NCBI RefSeq assembly: GCF_019047785.1
Contig: NZ_CP077290.1
Coordinates: 2,356,001 to 2,420,000, forward strand
Direction of reading: 5' to 3'
Length of the DNA: 64,000 nucleotides
Source of the DNA: Enterobacter cancerogenus
GTDB lineage: Bacteria; Pseudomonadota; Gammaproteobacteria; Enterobacterales; Enterobacteriaceae
The translations under genes were made by a program, and so were the position numbers. Under the pieces are notes generated by a model. The model worked only from the letters and a program-made list of their open reading frames with translations. It was not told the origin of the DNA and ran no database searches. Below, piece after piece: positions 1 to 6,717 of this stretch. The first letter of the stretch is position 1; every line of letters starts with the position of its first letter.

Positions 1-2
1 TG

Positions 3-128
3 GTGACGCCTCAGCTGCGGCCGCTGATTTCACGTTACGGGCGTCTGTTTGCCAGCAACCTGCACGTGCTGTCGTACAACGAAGTGCCGGACGACAGCGA
101 TCTCACCATCGTCGGCACGCTGGCGTAA
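3..128 (+). CDS. FHIPEP-family (FlhA/SctV) export gate protein, C-terminal end only
   Basis: Only the last 41 codons are in the window, ending in TAA at 126-128. The fragment contains LRPLISRYGR followed by LHVLSYNEVPDD and a short beta-strand tail. The pattern of a basic amphipathic helix, then a V-L-S-Y-x-E-[IV] strand, then a tail ending near the stop is typical of the cytoplasmic C-terminus of FlhA/InvA/SctV proteins, which form the export gate of flagellar and type III secretion systems. The call rests on motif recognition over a short stretch. I cannot tell a flagellar from an injectisome paralogue. The gene is convergent with, and directly abuts, the next gene on the minus strand. Confidence 0.5.
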   Translation: MTPQLRPLISRYGRLFASNLHVLSYNEVPDDSDLTIVGTLA

Positions 129-1121
129 CTACTCGTCGAGAAAACGCACCTTCCAGGCGGCCAGCGTACGCGGCATTTTACGCTGGTCGCTGCCGTCGGT
201 GCTGTAGTAGCGCAGTTCCAGCCCGCCACCTTTCACCGGAGAGATCCGGCCTGCCCAAATCTCGCCTTTTGGCGTGTACATGATGATAGCCGTGCGGCTG
301 TTCGCGGCACCCTGAACCCACATTGAGAGCACGCGCGCGCCGATATTGTCGATATCGTTCTGGTAGATATAGACGTTGGCACTGTCGACGAAGTTTTGAT
401 AATCCTCCCCCACCAGGGCGCGGAATTTCTCATCCAACGCGCTATCCGGGAAGATACCGAGAGAGAGCAAGGTGGCTTTTGGCCGGGGGTCGGTTTCGGA
501 AAGCTTATACGCGCCGTCCAGGAACACCCCGGTGGGCATGGATAAACGGCATCCCCAGTCGGAATTACTGTATACCTGCAACGAGCCGTCCTTTCTGGGG
601 ATCAGCAAGAGCTTGCAGTTGCTGGTGTCCACCACGCGTTCAACGGCCAGCATGCCGTACAGCCGCCTTGCTTCGGCGGTAAATTCGTCTTCATTGATGC
701 CTGCCCAGGCGCGAATATCCAGGGTGACGCTCCACTGGGCGTTTCGGCTGAACTGGATCACGCCGCCGCTCATATTGGGCGCCAGCATGTTCCACCATTT
801 TCCTTCCCATTTGAAATTACGGTCGGTGTCGGAGATCGCACTGATGCCGGCATAGTAAGCACGTTCTATGCAGGTGTCTGAGGTACATTTCTCCAGCAGC
901 TTTTCCCACTCGTCATATTTTTTATCGATGTCTGCTACCCCCTCCTCCAGAATCGCCTGGTTATAGATCAGGGAGAGGGTGCTATTCAGCCAGTGGAGAT
1001 TGTCATTATTGCAAATGGTATTCTCCAGCGGCGTGACCGCGCGCTGGCAGTTTATCGCCATCGCGCCGCCGCTAAACAATAATGTTAGTAAAAACAGTAG
1101 GCTAAAGCAGCGGTGTTTCAT
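129..1121 (-). CDS. Secreted LprI/DUF1311-like hypothetical protein
   Basis: A 330-residue protein with an N-terminal signal peptide (basic start, hydrophobic LLFLLTLLFSGGAMA, likely cleavage after AMA). Mature residues 24-85 read INCQRAVTPLENTICNNDNL and end in a paired-cysteine segment (CTSDTCIERAY). The Cys-x-x-A-x-x-x-x-E-x-x-I-C arrangement with a downstream Cys pair is the LprI N-terminal (DUF1311) pattern, found in secreted or periplasmic proteins, some of which inhibit lysozyme. The remaining roughly 240 residues match nothing I recognise. It is probably periplasmic. It is transcribed alone towards the export-gate fragment. No function should be assigned beyond the domain resemblance. 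Confidence 0.7.
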   Translation of the reverse strand: MKHRCFSLLFLLTLLFSGGAMAINCQRAVTPLENTICNNDNLHWLNSTLSLIYNQAILEEGVADIDKKYDEWEKLLEKCTSDTCIERAYYAGISAISDTDRNFKWEGKWWNMLAPNMSGGVIQFSRNAQWSVTLDIRAWAGINEDEFTAEARRLYGMLAVERVVDTSNCKLLLIPRKDGSLQVYSNSDWGCRLSMPTGVFLDGAYKLSETDPRPKATLLSLGIFPDSALDEKFRALVGEDYQNFVDSANVYIYQNDIDNIGARVLSMWVQGAANSRTAIIMYTPKGEIWAGRISPVKGGGLELRYYSTDGSDQRKMPRTLAAWKVRFLDE

Positions 1122-1294
1122 TTTTGTTCAACTTTCATTCAAAAGGGCGGCTATTGTGGCGAAGGAGAGGCTTTATTGCAATATAAACCATTCACCGTAG
1201 TTATATGAATGGACAATGCAGCAATTCTGTTAAGTTATGTACAAATTTTGTCGCATTTTTAATACGGAATGTATTAACTCTGGAAAAATGAGCG

Positions 1295-1543
1295 ATGAAA
1301 ATAGACAGCAGTAATCTGACCATGGCGACGGTTGCCGCCTATGGCTCCCAAACGGATCCCACCCGGCGTCCTCTGGGGATTAAACGCGCCAGCGGGAATA
1401 TTTGCCCACAAAGTGGTTTATGGCAAATCGATCATTCTGCCGTAACGAATGTTGTAAATGTTAAAAAGGGAGAAACATTACCCTGGCAAAATGGTTATCC
1501 CGTTAACTGGACGCTCATTGAATACGATTTAAGAAACGAATAA
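1295..1543 (+). CDS. Small orphan protein with a CPxSGxW segment
   Basis: An 82-residue protein with no signal peptide or membrane segment. The ATG at 1295 has a modest GGA-containing ribosome site (TGGAAAA) about 10 bases upstream. Residues 36-44 read ICPQSGLWQ and are followed by KKGETLPWQNG and VNWTLIEYD. A CPxSGxW motif followed about 15-20 residues later by KGE-x-[LM]P recurs, as I recall, in small proteins encoded near secreted effectors, some annotated as immunity proteins. I did not identify a family with certainty. It is probably real because it is followed by a clean hairpin at 1584 and base composition is gene-like. Confidence 0.5.
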   Translation: MKIDSSNLTMATVAAYGSQTDPTRRPLGIKRASGNICPQSGLWQIDHSAVTNVVNVKKGETLPWQNGYPVNWTLIEYDLRNE

Positions 1544-2020
1544 TTAACATCTGTTATTCTGCAGGAAATAGATTTTCCTTATTGCAGGAAAGGGTATTTC
1601 CTGCCCTTTTGGCATAAAACCCACATTAATTTCATAACGAACGCATTGCATTCGCTTTAGCCTCTCCCTCGCCATACAACATCATGCAACATACTGATTA
1701 TATTAATACTAACCAAAAACTTACGACCATAAAGATCGTTTTAACCAATCAATGTGAATATATCGATCGATAATAGTTATGTATTTTTTCCAAAAAAATC
1801 ATGATTGATTTCATCGATCAATATTTATTATTCGATCGACTTTGACAATCAAAAAGTGAGCAGGTACCCTTTGTCTTCAGCGTTATTTTTACTCGTTGTT
1901 AACTGTTTGTAGTTCAGAGCCATTATCCCAACGCATTTAAACATTTCCTCAACGAGTTGCCATTATCCCGCTAAGTACATACCTCTTGTCTGGTATAACG
2001 AGAATGATCCGGAGTTATCA
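1544..2020. promoter_or_regulatory. AT-rich intergenic region with CGATCG palindromes and a candidate promoter
   Basis: A 477-base gap without a convincing gene. After the hairpin at 1584 it becomes strongly AT-rich. Between 1755 and 1840 it carries a cluster of CGATC motifs: the 12-bp palindrome TATCGATCGATA at 1761-1772, CATCGATCA near 1812-1820 and TTCGATCGA near 1831-1839. A candidate sigma-70 promoter follows: TTGACA at 1842-1847, 17 bases, then TACCCT at 1865-1870, which would give a roughly 145-base leader for the diguanylate cyclase at 2021. The palindromes just upstream could be operator sites. This is inference. Confidence 0.45.
1584..1610 (+). terminator. Hairpin terminator after the small orphan gene
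   Basis: GCAGGAAA at 1584-1591 pairs perfectly with TTTCCTGC at 1597-1604 around a five-base loop, followed by CCTTTT. This is a moderate Rho-independent terminator 41 bases after the stop of the small gene at 1295-1543. Confidence 0.6.
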
Positions 2021-3526
2021 GTGATCGACAGTTTGAATTTCAGAAGGCCGTTAAATATTTGTTTCGCCGTACTTGCCGTGACGTTTATTGTGGTCGGTAC
2101 GCTGGTTGCCCTTTCGCAATGGACCGCCACGCAGGAAGCGAATAAAAGACATAACCGTCTATATATCAGCAATGTCGCATCGTTCCTTGATAAATATCTG
2201 GATGGTTACGAGCGTATCGTGCGGGAAATGACGCGCATCGCCGCCGATCAGCATAAATTCGACAAAATACACGAAAACGACAGGACGCTGCGCAACTGGA
2301 TGATCGAACGCCTGCGCATTATGCCGGACGCCCTCTCAATCATTCACGTGGACAATAATGGCAGCTATATCCGCCTTCCTTATGTCCCGCTTAGCGACGA
2401 TCAAGAGCAGAAATGGGACCCACGCAAAGAGTCGTGGTTTTCGATTTCCATCGAAGACTCGGACGAGGCGCACTACAGCGTCAGCCGCGACCCTTTCGCT
2501 CACAGAGAGCGCGTAATTACCATTTCGTTGCCCATCATTAACGGCTCGGACGGGTCGAATACGGGCGTTCTGGCGCTGAATCTGGACATGGAAAAAAGCA
2601 CCGAGATCCTCAGCACCGCGCTGCCCCCCATGAAGAGTCGGACCTTTGTGATGAACCGTCAGGGCGAGCTGGTGATCAATCCGGGCTACCAGTTCGACCC
2701 GCAGAGGCTTAAAGCTATCGCGCTGAACGCCCGGGAGCATCGCGGCGACTTCGTGATGGACGACCGCTACTACACCTACCGCACGGTCGGCTCCCAGTCC
2801 TGGCTGCTGGTGCACGAAGTGGAGCAGAGCGAGCTAAACAACCTTGCCTTTCAACAGTGCCTGAGCACGCTCTGGGGAACGCTGTGCGCGCTTATTGCCC
2901 TGCTCTTCTGCTGGTGGTCGACCCGAGCCGCGCTTAACGCCATCTTTATGCGCATTGCGGCGAGCATCCGCGGCGGCACGATCAAGCCCGCCAGCGTGGA
3001 GGAGCTGATTTTCGAAGAGATCCACAGCTCGCAGCAGCGGCAGGAGAAAACGGCGCACGAGGCGCTGACCGACGGGCTTACCGGGCTGAAAAACCGTCGC
3101 GCGTTTGATGCCGATGCGGCGCGCTGTAACAGTGAGCCGAACACCCATCTGGCGATGGTGGATATCGATAACTTCAAGATGATTAACGATACCTGGGGGC
3201 ATACGGTAGGCGATCTGGTGCTGAAAACCGTGGCTGAACTGGGCTCGCGGCTGCGCGGTCTGGAAAATATCACCCTCTACCGCTACGGCGGAGAAGAGTT
3301 TGCGGTTCTGTTCCAGGGGATTAGCGCCGAAAAAGCATTAAGCTACCTCGAAAAGTGGCGAATTACGGTGAATACACGGTCGTTCAGAGAACACGATCTT
3401 AACGTCTCGTTTAGCGCGGGGCTGTGCAAGATGGGAGGCACCTCGTTGCCAGACACCCTGGGCCGTGCCGATAAACTGCTCTATCAGGCCAAGAAAAGCG
3501 GTAAAAATAAAATCATCGCCAGCTGA
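2021..3526 (+). CDS. Membrane-bound diguanylate cyclase (Cache-like sensor + GGDEF)
   Basis: A 501-residue protein predicted to make cyclic-di-GMP from two GTP. The start, GTG or ATG near 2021, precedes IDSLNFRRPLN. A first membrane helix lies at about residues 10-32. An extracytoplasmic domain of about 250 residues of the dCache type (WDPRKESWF, SVSRDPF, VLALNLDME) comes next, then a second helix at about 280-300. The C-terminal GGDEF domain runs from TDGLTGLKNRRAF (about 350) to the end. The active-site loop is RYGGEEF, so catalysis is expected. The inhibitory RxxD site normally five residues before GGEEF is absent (LENI is found there). It is the first gene of three c-di-GMP genes on the same strand. 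Confidence 0.9.
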   Translation: MIDSLNFRRPLNICFAVLAVTFIVVGTLVALSQWTATQEANKRHNRLYISNVASFLDKYLDGYERIVREMTRIAADQHKFDKIHENDRTLRNWMIERLRIMPDALSIIHVDNNGSYIRLPYVPLSDDQEQKWDPRKESWFSISIEDSDEAHYSVSRDPFAHRERVITISLPIINGSDGSNTGVLALNLDMEKSTEILSTALPPMKSRTFVMNRQGELVINPGYQFDPQRLKAIALNAREHRGDFVMDDRYYTYRTVGSQSWLLVHEVEQSELNNLAFQQCLSTLWGTLCALIALLFCWWSTRAALNAIFMRIAASIRGGTIKPASVEELIFEEIHSSQQRQEKTAHEALTDGLTGLKNRRAFDADAARCNSEPNTHLAMVDIDNFKMINDTWGHTVGDLVLKTVAELGSRLRGLENITLYRYGGEEFAVLFQGISAEKALSYLEKWRITVNTRSFREHDLNVSFSAGLCKMGGTSLPDTLGRADKLLYQAKKSGKNKIIAS

Positions 3527-3592
3527 TCGCCCGGTTAAGTTGGGCGGCGTTTGTGTCGTTTAAGGCTGTATTGTTGTGGCTACGAGGCTGGC

Positions 3593-4357
3593 ATGGAAAA
3601 GAGTACGCATTTTGTCGTGCAGTGTGTCGAAAAAAATAAACTCGACTCGGGTATCGATTTCGTTATCCAGCCGATTTTCGATCTCTCACGGTTTGTCTGC
3701 ATCGGCGGCGAAGTGCTGGTGCGAGGCACGCACAGGCGCAATATTGTGCCGCCTCATCTGTTCATCAGCGAGCTGGAAAAAACCGGCGGTATTCTGCCGA
3801 TGGGGGATTACATCCTGGCGCAGGCGTTTAAATTTCTTGCCGGCCAGCCGCGCGAGCATCTTGATAACCAGCTTTTTACGTTCAATATCTCCTGGGTGCA
3901 GCTTCAGGACAGCCACTTTGCTGCCCGCGTGCTTGCGCTGATTGCTGCGCACCCGCTCGCGCCACGCAATCTGGTGTTTGAGATCACCGATGGCGCTGAC
4001 CAGCTTGATGAGACGGTGAAGCAGAACCTCGATATGTTGCACGATGCGGGGATCAACCTGGCCTGGGACGGGATTGATTGTCTGGAAAAGCTCCGGTCGC
4101 GGCTGGCGCTCTATTTGCCCGACTACATCAAGCTCGACAGAAGCTGTCTAGCCGCAAACCGCCTCGACAATACCTTCGCCATGCTGGCGTACGTGGAGGA
4201 TGTCGACGTGGACGTGGTCATTGAAGGCATCGAAAACTACACCCATGTCTCCACCATGCTGCGTCACGGCGTGAAATACGGCCAGGGTTTCCTGTTCTCT
4301 CGCCCGGTGAGCAAAGAGGCCTTCCATCAGCAGTATATGCAGCCGGAACGCGCGTAA
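3593..4357 (+). CDS. Degenerate EAL-domain protein, probably non-catalytic
   Basis: A 254-residue stand-alone EAL domain. ATG 3593 is chosen because GAGG lies 6 bases upstream; an in-frame upstream TTG would add 14 unlikely residues. The EAL signature is GGEVLVRG. NIS (FNISWVQLQ), FEITD, IKLD, VIEGIEN and QGFLFSRPVS are recognisable. However, the metal-binding DDFGTG motif of active phosphodiesterases is replaced by WDGID, so one or both key aspartates are missing. Such proteins (YdiV/RflP-like) often act as c-di-GMP receptors or protein-binding partners instead of enzymes. It has no membrane segment and lies 66 bases after the cyclase and 11 bases before the next EAL gene, so co-transcription is likely. 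Confidence 0.8.
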   Translation: MEKSTHFVVQCVEKNKLDSGIDFVIQPIFDLSRFVCIGGEVLVRGTHRRNIVPPHLFISELEKTGGILPMGDYILAQAFKFLAGQPREHLDNQLFTFNISWVQLQDSHFAARVLALIAAHPLAPRNLVFEITDGADQLDETVKQNLDMLHDAGINLAWDGIDCLEKLRSRLALYLPDYIKLDRSCLAANRLDNTFAMLAYVEDVDVDVVIEGIENYTHVSTMLRHGVKYGQGFLFSRPVSKEAFHQQYMQPERA

Positions 4358-4368
4358 GGCGCACCACC

Positions 4369-5895
4369 ATGTATCAGCAAAATTTTTTGCGTAAGACCAA
4401 AAACCGCGTACTGGCCGCCGGTATCGCGTTTTTGCTTACGCTGGTGGTCACCACTACGCTGGCGATGATTAACGGGCTGGATAACCATCAAAAGCGCATG
4501 GCGGAGCAGGCGCGCTACGTGCAGTCGATTCTGGACAGCATGCTGCGGGATGCGCATGAAGCCTCCCGCCAGGCGTCAGCGCTGCTGGGCAAAGTCTGCA
4601 ATTTTAACGTCGAGAAAGCGCTGAATATGCTGCCGGGCCGCTATATGCATATTTACTCGATAAACTTCGTTCACAATCAGCACATTAGCTGTTCTTCTCT
4701 GTTAGCGAATAAACACGCCAGCGTCACTTACCGGCTTCCGCTGGATAAAACGGTGTGGATGTCGAACGCCCTTAGTGCCCCCGACATTAGCGTTATTTCA
4801 CTGATAAGCCATTTTCCTCAGGGAACGCTTTACGTCGCGTCCGACCTGCGCTTTCTGCTGGAGGTAATGGGCAACGATCTGATTATTCAGGTATCAGGTA
4901 AAACGCTGAACGCCGCCGGGCTGCAAAAAGGGTCACTCGCGACGGCACAATTTGCCAACTATGAACCGTTTCCGGCCCACTCATCCTTGTACTCGCTGGC
5001 ATGGAGAAGGCCGGAGATAGGCGAAATTATTGGGTTCGTGACCGCCTCATGGCTCTCCATCGCCTTTATTTTGTCGATGTCGACCATCATGGCGACTCTG
5101 ACCTGGCTGCTGGCGCTCCGCCGCCATTCTCTGTACGCGCAGCTGGCCAGCGCCATCAGACAGCATCAAATTCACCCGCACTATCAGCCGCTGATTTGCG
5201 CCAGAACCAACACGGTGGCGGGAGCAGAGGTACTGGCAAGGTGGCATCACGCCGAGCTGGGCTTTATTCCTCCTGACGTTTTCATCCCGGTGGCGGAAAG
5301 CACCGGGCTGATTATCGACCTGACGGAAAGTTTGCTGGAACAGGTAGTTCACGACCTGCGGCAGGGTGGTGCCACCTTTCAGCCGGGCTTTAAGCTCAAC
5401 CTGAACATCAGCCATGCGCATGTGGTGGACAATTCCTTCGATCGGTTTATCGATGACTGGGCAGCCACGTTTGCGGAGCTTGGCATCACCCTGGTGTTTG
5501 AGATTACCGAGCGCGAAAACATTGATATCAGCGATGCGCTTGTGGCGAAGATTGCCCACATTAAGCGCAGCGGCATTAAAATCGCGCTGGATGATTTTGG
5601 CACGGGGTTTTCCAACCTGGCGTTTATCACCAACCTTAATCCTGACAGCATTAAGATTGACCGCATGTTTACCCGGCAGATTTCGCAGGACACCGCGACG
5701 CCGCTGATTGACTGCGTGATTGATATGGCAAAGCGGATGAATATCCTGACGACGGCGGAAGGCGTTGAGTATGACTATCAAGTGGCCTATCTCAAGGCGA
5801 ATGAGATTGACTGTTTGCAGGGCTATTTTTTTTCGAAACCGCTCAGCTTCAGCGACTTCACCCGGTTTTTACAACGCTACGCGAACCAGAAATAA
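4369..5895 (+). CDS. CSS-motif EAL phosphodiesterase
   Basis: A 508-residue inner-membrane protein. A first helix lies at about residues 13-34. A periplasmic domain of about 190 residues contains VCNFNVEKAL and ISCSSL, the CSS motif whose cysteines respond to the periplasmic thiol state in PdeC-type enzymes. A second helix lies at about 225-248, followed by a cytoplasmic EAL domain. The catalytic set looks complete: GAEVLARW, LNISHAHV, FEITEREN, LDDFGTGFSNL, IKIDRMF, TAEGVE and LQGYFFSKP. It should hydrolyse c-di-GMP to pGpG. It shares architecture with E. coli PdeC, which also lies near ssb, but orientation and sequence differ enough that I leave the symbol blank. A terminator follows at once. 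Confidence 0.88.
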   Translation: MYQQNFLRKTKNRVLAAGIAFLLTLVVTTTLAMINGLDNHQKRMAEQARYVQSILDSMLRDAHEASRQASALLGKVCNFNVEKALNMLPGRYMHIYSINFVHNQHISCSSLLANKHASVTYRLPLDKTVWMSNALSAPDISVISLISHFPQGTLYVASDLRFLLEVMGNDLIIQVSGKTLNAAGLQKGSLATAQFANYEPFPAHSSLYSLAWRRPEIGEIIGFVTASWLSIAFILSMSTIMATLTWLLALRRHSLYAQLASAIRQHQIHPHYQPLICARTNTVAGAEVLARWHHAELGFIPPDVFIPVAESTGLIIDLTESLLEQVVHDLRQGGATFQPGFKLNLNISHAHVVDNSFDRFIDDWAATFAELGITLVFEITERENIDISDALVAKIAHIKRSGIKIALDDFGTGFSNLAFITNLNPDSIKIDRMFTRQISQDTATPLIDCVIDMAKRMNILTTAEGVEYDYQVAYLKANEIDCLQGYFFSKPLSFSDFTRFLQRYANQK

Positions 5896-5921
5896 AAAAG
5901 CCCCTTTCGGGGCTTTTTTTT
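5894..5921. terminator. Bidirectional terminator between the EAL gene and ssb
   Basis: AGCCCC at 5899-5904 and GGGGCT at 5909-5914 form a hairpin with a TTTC loop. It is flanked by six A on the left and eight T on the right, so it can terminate the EAL gene (plus) and ssb (minus). It starts within the EAL stop codon. Confidence 0.9.
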
Positions 5922-5940
5922 ACGACTAAGCGCGAAAGGC

Positions 5941-6471
5941 TTAGAACGGGATGTCGTCGTCGAAGTCCATTGGCGGTTCGTTAGACGGTGCCGGTGCGGA
6001 CTGCTGCTGCGGACGAGACTGCGCGCCGCCGCTGAACTGGTTGCCACCCTGTGGCTGCTGAGGCTGACCCCAACCGCCCTGCTGCTGGTTCTGGCCGCCA
6101 CCTGCCGGTGCGCCACCGCCCTGACGGCCACCCAGCATCTGCATGGTGCCGCCAACGTTTACCACCACTTCAGTGGTGTACTTCTCGGCGCCGGACTGAT
6201 CGGTCCATTTGCGGGTACGCAGCTGGCCTTCGATATAGACCTGAGAACCCTTACGCAGATATTCACCGGCCACTTCAGCCAGTTTGCCAAACAGCACAAC
6301 GCGGTGCCATTCAGTCTGCTCTTTCATCTCACCGGTCGCTTTATCACGCCAGGATTCGGACGTAGCCAGCGTAATGTTGGCAACTGCGCCACCACTCGGC
6401 ATGTAGCGTACTTCCGGGTCCTGGCCCAGATTACCGACGAGAATCACCTTGTTTACGCCTCTGCTGGCCAT
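5941..6471 (-). CDS. ssb: Single-stranded DNA-binding protein
   Basis: A 176-residue protein that coats single-stranded DNA in replication, recombination and repair as a homotetramer. The N-terminal OB-fold (residues about 1-112) begins [21 protein letters not shown] and includes [16 protein letters not shown] Gly/Gln-rich flexible linker follows (about 115-165), then the acidic tip MDFDDDIPF that binds PriA, RecQ, exonuclease I and other partners. Length is close to the E. coli protein (178). It is divergent from uvrA, with a LexA box in the shared upstream region, the arrangement known in E. coli. Confidence 0.98.
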   Translation of the reverse strand: MASRGVNKVILVGNLGQDPEVRYMPSGGAVANITLATSESWRDKATGEMKEQTEWHRVVLFGKLAEVAGEYLRKGSQVYIEGQLRTRKWTDQSGAEKYTTEVVVNVGGTMQMLGGRQGGGAPAGGGQNQQQGGWGQPQQPQGGNQFSGGAQSRPQQQSAPAPSNEPPMDFDDDIPF

Positions 6472-6617
6472 GTTCGTGTCTCCTGAATACGTTTCTTAAT
6501 AGTGTAAACGCGCGAGTGTACCATTTCCATACGCTACTTTGATAGTTGCGTAGCACGTTCCAGAGTTCTCACGCTAACGCGACATTGTTACACAGTGAAT
6601 CAGAAATTGCATTCCAA

Positions 6618-6637
6618 TACTGTATATCCAGACAGGT
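6618..6637. promoter_or_regulatory. LexA (SOS) box between ssb and uvrA
   Basis: The core CTGTATATCCAGACAG at 6620-6635 fits the LexA consensus CTGT-N8-ACAG exactly and lies in the divergent ssb/uvrA promoter region, 80 bases before uvrA. LexA repression of uvrA at such a box is established in E. coli. Confidence 0.9.
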
Positions 6638-6717
6638 TAAATTGTGTCATAATTAGCCGTTTCTGCCGGTTGTCCTTCAAACATACCAGGCATCCGAGTT
6701 TCTACCGGGAAAGGTGA

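Noticed and set aside
2336..3273. Minus-strand ORFs opposite the diguanylate cyclase
   Set aside because: Shadows of a gene with a complete GGDEF domain; no ribosome sites.
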